Positions 1 to 5,876 of a stretch of DNA of 64,000 bases are shown here, one piece after another (the first letter of the stretch is position 1; each line of letters opens with the position of its first letter). The notes below the pieces were generated by a model, which was not told the origin of the DNA, did not search any database, and saw nothing but the letters and a program-made list of their open reading frames with translations. The stretch spans positions 4,108 to 68,107 of the forward strand of contig DJYQ01000034.1 in the NCBI GenBank assembly GCA_002450165.1, written 5' to 3'. Made by a program: the position numbers and the translations under genes. This DNA comes from Prevotellaceae bacterium UBA6974. GTDB lineage: Bacteria > Bacteroidota > Bacteroidia > Bacteroidales > Bacteroidaceae.

Positions 1-186
1 ATGAACGTAACCATCGAGACACTCGATTCCGAGGATAACGTGCTCTTTACCAAGGTCGTCAACAACGTGCCATTCAAGCGTAACCGCACCACCATCCTCA
101 GCGGTAATCTCTTTACCGCAGAAACCAACGTCTCATCAATCACTATCAACAGTGACTGGATTGACTCATACGAATCAGACCTCTAA
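1..186 (+). CDS. C-terminal end of a secreted fimbrial-type protein (DUF6562-like), partial
   Basis: The frame is open from the first base, so the ATG at position 1 is probably internal and the gene begins upstream of the window. The 61 visible residues contain a TTKVV/NVPFKRNRTTILSGNLF-like stretch followed by short alternating beta-strand residues. This ending is typical of Bacteroidota FimB/Mfa2-like or DUF6562 lipoproteins that form surface fimbriae. The family call rests on this short ending only. A strong hairpin follows 25 nt after the stop codon, consistent with the end of a transcription unit. Confidence 0.5.
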   Translation: MNVTIETLDSEDNVLFTKVVNNVPFKRNRTTILSGNLFTAETNVSSITINSDWIDSYESDL

Positions 187-210
187 CTAAGTCCCAGACT
201 TAACAAAACC

Positions 211-235
211 CGGGCAGGAGCCACCCTCCTGCCCG
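211..235 (+). terminator. Perfect 10-bp hairpin after the fimbrial-type gene
   Basis: CGGGCAGGAG at 211-220 pairs perfectly with CTCCTGCCCG at 226-235 around a 5-nt loop. It lies 25 nt after the stop codon at 186. There is no long T run afterwards, so it is a terminator-like hairpin, not a textbook intrinsic terminator. Confidence 0.6.
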
Positions 236-327
236 CTTCCACCACCCGATGAAACCGCTAAAAATGATAAAAAGCCAAGAAAGAAGAGAGGAGAAATCAA
301 CAAAAAAGAGACAAATTCTCGCACTTA

Positions 328-360
328 TTTGCTATAATTCTAAGAAAAATCGTATTTTTG
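328..360 (+). promoter_or_regulatory. Bacteroidota-type promoter of the first DUF3791 module
   Basis: TTTG at 328-331 (-33 element) and TATTTTTG at 353-360 (-7 element, consensus TAnnTTTG) are separated by 21 nt. The start codon of the DUF3791 gene is 24 nt downstream at 384. Confidence 0.65.
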
Positions 361-383
361 TAAACAGAAATTGAATAATAATT

Positions 384-596
384 ATGGCAAAAGATAAAGC
401 ACAGTACATCGTGGCGCTGATAGCAGAGTTTGCCGAGCATTTCGGTCTGACGACTGCACAGGCGGCAGAATATCTGGGACGTTACAAAGCATTGGAACTT
501 TATGACAGACAATACGGCTACCTTCATACGCAGTCGTTTGCGTCTAACGTGCGCGACCTGTCCGCTTATTGCCGTAGAATGGGAGGTACGCTATGA
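384..596 (+). CDS. DUF3791-like small protein, module copy 1
   Basis: A 70-residue protein with the hallmark GY-LHTQSF near residues 46-53, which is the signature I associate with DUF3791. Proteins of this kind are usually encoded next to DUF3990 (ADP-ribosyltransferase-like) proteins and are thought to act with them like an antitoxin, although the biochemistry is not established. The stop overlaps the next ATG (ATGA at 593-596), so the two were translationally coupled. The downstream partner is truncated, making this a stranded copy. It has its own recognisable promoter at 328-360. Confidence 0.65.
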   Translation: MAKDKAQYIVALIAEFAEHFGLTTAQAAEYLGRYKALELYDRQYGYLHTQSFASNVRDLSAYCRRMGGTL

Positions 597-730
597 TTCT
601 CTATCACGGCTCTAACATCTATGCGGCCCTGTTGCGCCCCGCGTCGGGACTTTATTCCCAGAGTAGTGGTTATGTTTACACTTTGCTCAGCAAAGAGCTT
701 ATGTTGTTTAAGCCCGAACTTCAATGCTGA
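593..730 (+). pseudogene. Truncated DUF3990 gene (toxin remnant)
   Basis: The frame opens with MILYHGSN, matching the start of DUF3990 proteins (compare MTRVYHGSD in the intact copy at 1524). After about 8-10 residues the similarity is lost and the frame runs out at 45 codons, against 167 in the intact copy. The start overlaps the DUF3791 stop by ATGA, as in the intact module. I read this as the 5' stub of a toxin-like gene destroyed by deletion, leaving its partner behind. Confidence 0.6.
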
Positions 731-733
731 GCC

Positions 734-768
734 CCTAAAAGGCATATAACCCCTTTTGGACGCTTACT
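734..768 (+). repeat. 35-nt repeat R3, copy 1
   Basis: This 35-nt block begins CCTAAAAGGCATAT and ends TTTTGGACGCTTACT. It recurs at 4643-4677 with two differences. The core ACTTTTGGACGCTTAC occurs inverted near 44182-44208. Both forward copies lie just before an E2 element and heptamer tracts. Confidence 0.75.
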
Positions 769-811
769 CTAAACTTTAACCTCTAAACTCTTTTTACGGT
801 TTTTAATTTCA

Positions 812-919
812 GTTGTTTATAGCCGTATGGCTGTTTTGATACGTTTGTAAGAGAAGACAAATTTATTTGTATTCGATAATAAAGGTAATTAAAACGAATG
901 GGTGTAACCCATAAACAAC
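812..919 (+). repeat. Structured repeat E2, copy 1
   Basis: A 108-nt element closed by GTTGTTTAT (812-820) pairing with ATAAACAAC (911-919). Inside are the hairpin AGCC-gtat-GGCT (821-832), a long-range helix GTTTTGAT (833-840) with ATTAAAAC (888-895), and a 3' hairpin GGGT-gta-ACCC (900-910). The second copy at 4800-4904 keeps the same architecture with different stem bases. No open reading frame covers it. It may be an RNA, or a DNA element acting as a folded single strand. Confidence 0.7.
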
Positions 920-927
920 AGAAATGC

Positions 928-983
928 GGTTTTAACGGTTTTTGTGAATATTCGAAAATGGCTCTTACTTACTCGCAAAGTTA
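928..983 (+). repeat. Tail T1 following E2 copy 1
   Basis: This segment starts GGTTTTAACGG and includes GTGAATATTCGAA and GGCTCTTACTTACTCGC. It also follows E1 copy C on the minus strand (34892-34946). The same tail is therefore attached to two different core elements. Confidence 0.7.
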
Positions 984-1024
984 GTGGTTAAACTCTAAAC
1001 TTATAACCGCTTTTTCCGGTTTTT

Positions 1025-1153
1025 CCTCGGATGAGCCGTAATCCTGACAAGGATAACATCGTTAGTGATAATGCTGACCGGAAGCTTGCTTATAAGCAGA
1101 ATTATAACTGATGATGTTGTATGCTATGATAAGAGCATCAGGCTCAGCAGAGG
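1025..1153 (+). repeat. Structured repeat E1, copy A
   Basis: A 129-nt element present three times in the window (here, 5588-5716, and 34948-35076 inverted), with 2-3 differences between A and each other copy. CCTC (1025-1028) and GAGCC (1033-1037) pair with GAGG (1150-1153) and GGCTC (1141-1145). Four hairpins are enclosed: ATCC/GGAT (1041-1054), GTTAG/CTGAC (1061-1078), GCTT/AAGC (1084-1097) and ATGCT/AGCAT (1121-1138). The fold is a multi-branch junction like a structured RNA. No protein is encoded. Confidence 0.8.
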
Positions 1154-1155
1154 TT

Positions 1156-1238
1156 GTTTTAAAGGTTTTGGTAATTATGCATTATAAATTGAGAATTATG
1201 AATTAATTCGAATGATTCGTGCGATTCGTGGTCAAAAA
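1156..1238 (+). repeat. Tail T2 following E1 copy A
   Basis: Begins GTTTTAAAGGTTTTGGTAA and ends ATTCGTGCGATTCGTGGTC. The same roughly 83-nt tail follows E2 copy 2 (4914-4998) and E1 copy B (5719-5801). It contains palindromic A/T-rich phrases built on AATTATGAATTAATTC. Confidence 0.75.
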
Positions 1239-1299
1239 TTTGATTTTTCTCCTCCATTCCGAATAAATTCACTATTTTTACCGCGTAAAACTGAGTACA

Positions 1300-1527
1300 A
1301 TGGAAGAACTTCGCAACATATTCACATCATCGTGCATAGAGGCAGCGGCCCGGAAGGTAGGCTGCAGCACGGGCGAGATGTACCGTCGCATGAAGCGCGT
1401 GGGGCTCATCCACGGATTCATCATCCCAGGCTACGATGCGCTACACACACAAAGTCGCGAGCATGTGACCGAAGACGTGCTTGGTGCACTGAAGATTTGG
1501 GAAAACAAACTAGGAATACAGGCATGA
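1300..1527 (+). CDS. DUF3791-like small protein, module copy 2 (upstream partner)
   Basis: A 75-residue helical protein with the GYDALHTQSREHVTEDV signature at about residues 46-62, the DUF3791 hallmark, as in the proteins at 384 and 5073. It overlaps the DUF3990 gene by ATGA at 1524-1527. About 60 nt of upstream sequence (AAATTCACTA..TTACCGCGTAAAACTGAGT) is shared with the third module before 5073, so regulatory sequence was duplicated together with the gene. Likely role: partner or antitoxin of the DUF3990 protein. The function is inferred from gene linkage. Confidence 0.7.
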   Translation: MEELRNIFTSSCIEAAARKVGCSTGEMYRRMKRVGLIHGFIIPGYDALHTQSREHVTEDVLGALKIWENKLGIQA

Positions 1528-2027
1528 CAAGAGTATATCACGGAAGCGACGTTGTGGTGGAAAGCCCGCTCACGGGCATTGGACGTAAAGCACTGGACTT
1601 TGGTGAGGGCTTCTATGTGACAGCCCTTCAGAGTCAGGCCGAGGACTGGGCCCGCAACAAGGTCCGCTATTTCATGTTGCCCGAAGGCACCGTGAGCCTA
1701 TACGACTTCAATCTCGAAGCCGCCAAGACCAAATACCGCTACCACAAATTTGAGAACTACGACCGCGAGTGGCTGCACTTTATTGTGAACAATCGCGATG
1801 GTGGTGATGACTGGAAGCAGTACGATGTCATAGAGGGCGGTGTGGCCAACGACCGTGTCATTGATACCGTCGAGAACTACAGAGCAGGCTTAATTGACGA
1901 GGATACGGCATTGCGCTTGCTCTCGATGTACCAGCCCAACCACCAAATATGTATCACCCGTCAGGAGGTGGTGGACCGTTTCCTCCGCTTCACGGACAGT
2001 TATCAAGTCGAGGCCTATGTTGAGTGA
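1524..2027 (+). CDS. DUF3990 protein, ADP-ribosyltransferase-like, the only intact copy
   Basis: A 167-residue protein starting MTRVYHGSD, followed by LDFGEGFYVT (about residues 27-36) and QAEDWA (41-46). This is the conserved N-terminal pattern of DUF3990, which is related to ADP-ribosyltransferase folds. The start is fixed by ATGA coupling to the preceding DUF3791 gene, and the 3' end overlaps the next small gene by 11 nt. I infer a toxin-like enzyme sandwiched between two small partner proteins. Copy 1 of the module has lost this gene except for its first codons, and copy 3 lacks it completely. Substrate unknown. Confidence 0.7.
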   Translation: MTRVYHGSDVVVESPLTGIGRKALDFGEGFYVTALQSQAEDWARNKVRYFMLPEGTVSLYDFNLEAAKTKYRYHKFENYDREWLHFIVNNRDGGDDWKQYDVIEGGVANDRVIDTVENYRAGLIDEDTALRLLSMYQPNHQICITRQEVVDRFLRFTDSYQVEAYVE

Positions 2028-2238
2028 TCTTTTAATGTGGAACAAGATAGGACGCATCGTGACGCTCCTGCAGCAACGGCTCGATGTTAGTAGCGAGCGT
2101 GCGCTGGATATCTTTTACACCTCGCGAACCAACGAGCGCCTTCACGACCCTTACACCGGTCTCTACCTGATGAGCGACCTCTATATTGTAGACGAAGTAA
2201 TCAGAGAATTACAGAGTAACACAGACGACAACCCTTAA
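2017..2238 (+). CDS. Small DUF3791-related protein, module copy 2 (downstream partner)
   Basis: A 73-residue protein with the features MWNKIGRI, SERALDIFY and LMSDLYIVDEVIRELQ. The protein at 5327-5533 is a close paralogue: its ending is nearly identical even at nucleotide level. The start at 2017, overlapping the DUF3990 stop, is chosen because it aligns with the paralogue's start; ATG 2035 is the alternative. It is probably the second antitoxin-like partner of the sandwiched DUF3990 enzyme. Whether it belongs formally to DUF3791 should be checked by profile search. Confidence 0.6.
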   Translation: MLSDLLMWNKIGRIVTLLQQRLDVSSERALDIFYTSRTNERLHDPYTGLYLMSDLYIVDEVIRELQSNTDDNP

Positions 2239-2338
2239 CCATGGAACAGCTAATCGCTAATCGGTCCCCCCTTCGGTGTTCCTTTGGTCTTCCTCTGGTC
2301 TCATTATATTGAAAGGATAAAAAAGCGAAAATACGATT

Positions 2339-2806
2339 ATGACGCAACTATCAGATAAAGAACATAACGTACAGATGGAGGACATGAAGTCCTTCGACGA
2401 GCAGATGCCGTGCGTGGGCATCTTCTGGTACGATCCGGAGGATAATGCGCTGTTTGGCGTACGCAAGAAGGAACTGACGCCTCAGATGGTTGAAGAAGCT
2501 GCCGAGAAGGGCAAGCCCTTCATCAACTATCCACAACTGCACAGGCAGGTGTGGGCAAAGGAGTATTTCCGTGCGCAGGTCAAACATCTTGAGACCAAGT
2601 TCAAGGGCGACTATACTCAGGTGCCCCGTGGCCGTGTGGCGTGGACCATTGACAAGTTCATTGTGCTCGTTGGCAAATGGGCCGAGCCCATCCAGGAAGA
2701 GTTGACCGAATTGCTGGAAGCAGAGTTCTCCCTGCCGTACTTCGAGTTCGTGTACGACGAGCATTGGGACCTGGGCCACGGCTGGAGTGGAGATATGCCA
2801 AGATAA
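2339..2806 (+). CDS. Conserved hypothetical protein, 155 aa
   Basis: A soluble, acidic 155-residue protein with no signal peptide or membrane segment. Recognisable phrases are VGIFWYDPEDNALFGVRKKEL (about residues 26-46), FINYPQLHRQVW and PRGRVAW. I have the impression of a family recurrent in Bacteroidota accessory regions, but cannot attach a function. It stands alone, 100 nt after the DUF3791/DUF3990 module and ahead of the toxin-antitoxin-chaperone operon, so it may belong to this cluster of small selfish modules. Start ATG 2339 follows an A/G-rich stretch. Confidence 0.6.
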   Translation: MTQLSDKEHNVQMEDMKSFDEQMPCVGIFWYDPEDNALFGVRKKELTPQMVEEAAEKGKPFINYPQLHRQVWAKEYFRAQVKHLETKFKGDYTQVPRGRVAWTIDKFIVLVGKWAEPIQEELTELLEAEFSLPYFEFVYDEHWDLGHGWSGDMPR

Positions 2807-3047
2807 GAAACAGTAAGGGATTAAAAACGAAGCAAAGAACTAACGGAGCAGTGAGCGCAATGCAAAGTTTGCTTTAGCATTGTCGAGTCGTGCTGGAGGA
2901 AGATAGTAAGTCAAGGTTTAGCTTGATGGCCATAGGGAAAGTCAACCGTCCCCTGTCACCACTTGTCATCTTGATTGTTTGCTAACAATTATACTCTCTT
3001 TCCGATTTTTTAGTGAAAAGATGCTAATTAAGTGTTAAATTCAATAA

Positions 3048-3063
3048 TTTAGTTGCAACTAAA
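3048..3063. promoter_or_regulatory. Perfect 16-bp palindrome, candidate operator
   Basis: TTTAGTTGCAACTAAA is its own reverse complement. It ends 7 nt before the ATG (3071) of the toxin-like gene, where bound protein would block transcription or translation initiation. The operon encodes an HTH antitoxin, the natural candidate to bind it. That assignment is inference. Confidence 0.65.
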
Positions 3064-3070
3064 CTATTTT

Positions 3071-3484
3071 ATGCCTAAATTTGCACTCCAAAACATAGAA
3101 GCCATTAAGGGCAGGCAGGAATTCGTCAAGTTAGTTGTTGATGACATGTGTCCCTTCGATGAGTTCGAGGGTGGATTGGATGGACAATATAAGGCAGAAA
3201 TGGTGGGTATCTATCGTTATATGCAAGATGTTGCAGATTTGAAGACTGTTCCTATGGACAAGTTTCATTTCTATGACATAGATAAGAAACAGCGACGCAA
3301 GGATGGTGTCCGCGAATTTGAATTCAAGAGCAAGCACCTCAGAGTGTATGGCATTACGAAGCCTAACGGCAAGATTATCATAACAGGAGGCACTAAGGCT
3401 CGTCAGAAGGTGGAGCAAGGAGAGTTCCGTCATCTGAAGAACCTCTATTTGGCATCTCTGACACCTGAAACAAAAAAAATATAA
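3071..3484 (+). CDS. RelE/HigB-like toxin of a probable tripartite toxin-antitoxin-chaperone operon
   Basis: A 137-residue protein starting MPKFALQNIEA; a TTG at 3053 lies inside the palindrome and is not preferred. The second half (KHLRVYGITKPNGKIIITGG then KARQ and RHLKNLYL) has the strand-strand-helix pattern and basic residues of RelE/ParE-fold mRNA-interferase toxins such as HigB. The HTH protein gene follows after 4 nt and a SecB-like gene after 2 more, the order seen in toxin-antitoxin-chaperone (TAC) systems. Likely activity is ribosome-dependent mRNA cleavage, by family analogy. Catalytic residues were not verified. Confidence 0.6.
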   Translation: MPKFALQNIEAIKGRQEFVKLVVDDMCPFDEFEGGLDGQYKAEMVGIYRYMQDVADLKTVPMDKFHFYDIDKKQRRKDGVREFEFKSKHLRVYGITKPNGKIIITGGTKARQKVEQGEFRHLKNLYLASLTPETKKI

Positions 3485-3488
3485 CATC

Positions 3489-3845
3489 ATGACGCGCGAA
3501 GAAATTTTCAAGAGTCCAGCATATTGGACGGCAGGACTTCAGATGGAACTCTACCGCCAGATAACGGCGTTTATGGAGAACCGCCACATGAATAAAACCC
3601 AGTTGGCCGAATACCTTGGTTGTACTAAAGGATACGTAACCCAACTCCTCAATGGCGATTTCGATCATAAACTTAGCAAGTTTGTGGAGCTTTCGCTAGC
3701 CATCAATAAGATACCCGAGATTACTTTTTCCGATGTTGATGAGTATATCCTATCCGACGAGAAGGGTTACACTCTCCAGACAACCAGCCTTGGTGAGACC
3801 GAAGTATCTTCTGAGTTATCATACGATTACCTTTTAGCAGCATAA
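3489..3845 (+). CDS. XRE/HigA-type HTH antitoxin
   Basis: A 118-residue protein. Residues about 33-60 (HMNKTQLAEYLGCTKGYVTQLLNG) form a classic XRE helix-turn-helix. The remaining C-terminal part, which ends in a short hydrophobic/acidic tail, is where TAC antitoxins carry a chaperone-addiction segment; here that is only suggested by position. It would neutralise the preceding toxin and repress the operon, plausibly through the palindrome at 3048-3063. Spacing is 4 nt to the toxin gene and 2 nt to the chaperone-like gene. Confidence 0.7.
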   Translation: MTREEIFKSPAYWTAGLQMELYRQITAFMENRHMNKTQLAEYLGCTKGYVTQLLNGDFDHKLSKFVELSLAINKIPEITFSDVDEYILSDEKGYTLQTTSLGETEVSSELSYDYLLAA

Positions 3846-3847
3846 TT

Positions 3848-4258
3848 ATGGCAATACCTTTTCGTATACGTCAGATAAAAACCCAGCAATTTGCCATGTT
3901 CCCCGACCTTCTGATCAATGGCGAGGAAGTAAGGGTCGAGTCCGAGTTCAGTTTTGGGGTCAACAGCGAGCTGAACGACGTCATCTGCAACACAAAACTT
4001 TCATACACCCAGAACGAGAAACTCCTGCTTACAACTGAGGTGCGCTGCTACTTTGACATCAGTGAAGAGGGCTCCAGCCAGCTTAAGCAGCAGGGGCGCA
4101 TAGAAGTTGGTTTCCTCCGCTATTTGGCCACCATAGCCACAGGTACTGTTCGTGGCATAATCCATACGAAGACCGAGAACACAACTCTCAACCCCGTGGT
4201 ACTCCCCCCACTCAATCTTGTTGAGGCCATCAAGTCTGATTTTGTCTTCAAACAGTAA
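3848..4258 (+). CDS. SecB-like chaperone of the TAC operon
   Basis: A 136-residue protein rich in beta strands. The stretch YLATIATGTVRGIIHTKTEN followed by PVVLPPLNLVEAI (residues about 96-128) resembles the C-terminal strand and helix of SecB (RG..P.LNL pattern). Starts 2 nt after the antitoxin stop. In TAC systems a dedicated SecB homologue binds the antitoxin and protects it from proteolysis. The call rests on this sequence pattern plus operon order; a non-SecB beta protein is the alternative. Confidence 0.55.
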   Translation: MAIPFRIRQIKTQQFAMFPDLLINGEEVRVESEFSFGVNSELNDVICNTKLSYTQNEKLLLTTEVRCYFDISEEGSSQLKQQGRIEVGFLRYLATIATGTVRGIIHTKTENTTLNPVVLPPLNLVEAIKSDFVFKQ

Positions 4259-4292
4259 GATTTGTAATGGAAAGTTTTAGAACCTAGTCATT

Positions 4293-4379
4293 ATGATGAA
4301 GGCCAAGGACTGGAACGCGCGAACAATTATCCCCTTTGTGCAACAGCATCTCAACAGACTGAAAGGCAAGATGATGTAG
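4293..4379 (+). pseudogene. Short reading frame, possible gene remnant
   Basis: A 28-codon frame (MMKAKDWNARTIIPFVQQHL then NRLKGKMM) directly after the TAC operon. It looks like the beginning of a protein that is cut off by the hairpin-rich region downstream. No family recognised. It may equally be a small protein or a chance frame. Confidence 0.3.
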
Positions 4380-4388
4380 AACCCAAAC

Positions 4389-4488
4389 TGGTCAAAATTT
4401 TTGACCGGTTCAAAAAAACGTGAACCTATCGAAAAATTCGATAAGTTCAACCAATTGAAATTTGATATCAAAGATTTTGATTTCAAAC
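4389..4488. repeat. Run of consecutive inverted repeats
   Basis: Four stem-forming units follow each other with almost no spacer: GGTCAAAA/TTTTGACC, GGTTCA/TGAACC, ATCGAA/TTCGAT and TTGAAAT/ATTTCAA, the last enclosing the palindrome TTTGATATCAAA. The region is A/T rich and apparently noncoding. It could be a cluster of protein-binding sites or a folded RNA 3' end for the TAC operon. Confidence 0.6.
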
Positions 4489-4616
4489 ATATCTCCAGAC
4501 TTCCGAGACTGAAGGCTGCAAGTAAGCAAGAGGAGATTTAAGTTTTCTAAGACGGCTCCAAGGTTCGATCTTATTGATTGAGCTTTATAATTTTAAAAAC
4601 TTACCGTCCCAAAATT

Positions 4617-4649
4617 TAGGGCAAGTGCCCCCAAGCACTTGCCCTAAAA
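4617..4649. terminator. Strong hairpin, terminator-like, both directions
   Basis: TTAGGGCAAGTGC and GCACTTGCCCTAA pair over 13 bp around a loop of 4-5 bases. T and A tracts on the two sides make it a plausible bidirectional terminator. The R3 repeat begins inside its right arm. Confidence 0.6.
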
Positions 4650-4677
4650 GGCATATGACCACTTTTGGACGCTTACT
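4643..4677 (+). repeat. 35-nt repeat R3, copy 2
   Basis: Matches 734-768 at 33 of 35 positions. It is followed, as at copy 1, by heptamer tracts and then an E2 element. Confidence 0.75.
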
Positions 4678-4790
4678 AACCGCTAACCTTTAACCCGTAA
4701 ACGGTAAATCGTAAACACTAAACCTAAATCGTAAATCCTTCAATCTTCAAATCTTTAAATCCCCTAACCTCTAACCTCTTTTTACGGTTT
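4676..4790. repeat. Degenerate heptamer tandem repeat tract
   Basis: Period-7 units such as CTAACCG, CTAACCT, GTAAACG and GTAAATC run for about 110 nt with no reading frame. Related tracts occur at 6600-6675, 34846-34885, 35098-35179 and 46080-46192. Confidence 0.75.
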
Positions 4791-4799
4791 TTCATTTAT

Positions 4800-4904
4800 G
4801 TTGTTTAAGCCGTGAGGCTGTTTTGATACTTTTGTCACAGAAGGCAAGTTTATTTGGATTTATGACAAAGGATGTCAAAACAAATGAGGATACTCATAAA
4901 CAAC
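4800..4904 (+). repeat. Structured repeat E2, copy 2
   Basis: A 105-nt element with the same plan as 812-919. Closing stem GTTGTTTA (4800-4807)/TAAACAAC (4897-4904); hairpin AGCC-gtga-GGCT (4808-4819); helix GTTTTGA (4820-4826)/TCAAAAC (4875-4881); inner hairpin TTTGTCA (4831-4837)/TGACAAA (4863-4869); 3' hairpin ATGAG-gata-CTCAT (4884-4897). The 3' hairpin differs from copy 1 (GGGT/ACCC) on both sides while staying paired. That compensatory change supports a selected fold. Confidence 0.7.
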
Positions 4905-4913
4905 AGAAATGGG

Positions 4914-4998
4914 GTTTTAAAGGTTTTGGTAATTATGCATTATAAATTGAGAATTATGAATTAATTCGAATGATTCGTGCGATTCGTGGTCAAAAATT
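4914..4998 (+). repeat. Tail T2 following E2 copy 2
   Basis: Same tail as at 1156-1238 and 5719-5801, here attached to an E2 core and not to E1. Confidence 0.75.
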
Positions 4999-5072
4999 TG
5001 ATTTTTCTCCTTTTTTCCAAATAAATTCACTAAATTTACCGCGTAAAACTGAGTGTAGTTCAACGAAAAAGA

Positions 5073-5330
5073 ATGATACAGCAATTATCAGACACATACA
5101 GATCAGACACATACAGAAAGGTGCATTTCGCGGTGATGGCTATTGAGGCCAGTGCGGCGAAGGCGCGAACCAGTGGCAAGGAGATACACGACCGACTCAG
5201 GCAGCAAGGCCTGATTCACGGGCGTCTGTTCAAATATTATGACCAGTTGCATACGCAGAGTTTGGAATGGGTTGTCGATGACACCCTAGAGACGCTTCAC
5301 AACTGGGAAGCAGAATCAAAGCAGCAATGA
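5073..5330 (+). CDS. DUF3791-like small protein, module copy 3
   Basis: An 85-residue protein with the YYDQLHTQSLEWVVDD signature (about residues 56-71). The N-terminus contains a duplicated SDTYRSDTYRK phrase, a small local direct repeat of 12 nt, so the true start may be less certain than 5073. Upstream sequence is shared with copy 2 of the module. It overlaps the next small gene by ATGA (5327-5330). The DUF3990 gene expected between the two is absent, leaving the two small partners fused head to tail. Confidence 0.65.
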   Translation: MIQQLSDTYRSDTYRKVHFAVMAIEASAAKARTSGKEIHDRLRQQGLIHGRLFKYYDQLHTQSLEWVVDDTLETLHNWEAESKQQ

Positions 5331-5533
5331 GAGACACCGTCCTATGGCGCAAACAGAGCCACATCATCATGATGATTGCCGAGGCGCTCGATATAGATGC
5401 CGAGCGTGCTTTGGACCTGTTCTATTCTACCGATACCTACCGTAAGTTTTCCAATCCAAATTATGGTCTTCAGCTGATGAGCGACCTCTATATCGTAGAC
5501 GAAGTGATCAGAGAATTACAAGACAAAATATAA
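5327..5533 (+). CDS. Small DUF3791-related protein, module copy 3
   Basis: A 68-residue paralogue of the protein at 2017-2238, sharing VLWRKQSHI, AERALDLFY and LMSDLYIVDEVIRELQ. The 3' coding sequence is nearly identical in nucleotides to the copy-2 gene, indicating recent duplication or gene conversion. It is coupled to the preceding DUF3791 gene by ATGA. With the toxin-like DUF3990 gene missing, this pair may act as orphan antitoxins against other copies. That is inference. Confidence 0.6.
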   Translation: MRDTVLWRKQSHIIMMIAEALDIDAERALDLFYSTDTYRKFSNPNYGLQLMSDLYIVDEVIRELQDKI

Positions 5534-5587
5534 GTGATTACATTTATTTGCACAAATTGCCAAATAACACCACTTTTCACTGTTTTT

Positions 5588-5716
5588 CCTCGTATGAGCC
5601 GTAATCCTGACAAGGATAACATCGTTAGTGATAATGCTGACTGGAAGCTTGCTTATAAGCAGAATTATAACTGATGATGTTGTATGCTATGATAAGAGCA
5701 TCAGGCTCAGCAGAGG
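5588..5716 (+). repeat. Structured repeat E1, copy B
   Basis: Identical in length (129 nt) to copy A with two substitutions, one in the outer junction (CGG to CGT) and one just after the GTTAG/CTGAC hairpin. All stems listed for copy A are intact. It sits between the third DUF3791 module and the inverted amidase module, followed by tail T2 at 5719-5801. Confidence 0.8.
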
Positions 5717-5718
5717 TT

Positions 5719-5801
5719 GTTTTAAAGGTTTTGGTAATTATGCATTATAAATTGAGAATTATGAATTAATTCGAATGATTCGTGCGATTCGTGGTCAAAA
5801 A
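5719..5801 (+). repeat. Tail T2 following E1 copy B
   Basis: Same tail as at 1156-1238. It is followed by a tandem phrase ATCGTACATTGTCC repeated about 2.5 times (5839-5875), which ends at the amidase stop codon. Confidence 0.75.
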
Positions 5802-5876
5802 AATCAGTGGCAGGAAAACCCGCCACCGACTCTCAATCGTCCATCGTACATTGTCCATCGTACATTGTCCATTACA

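Noticed and set aside
1212..1523. Long upstream extension of the DUF3990 frame to 1212
   Set aside because: The extension reads through tail T2 and the DUF3791 gene; the ATGA-coupled start at 1524 matches the family N-terminus.
812..5716. E1/E2 as integron attC sites
   Set aside because: They fold and separate small gene modules, but the closing arms run GTTGTTT..AAACAAC, the opposite order to attC (RYYYAAC..GTTRRRY), and no integrase is visible.
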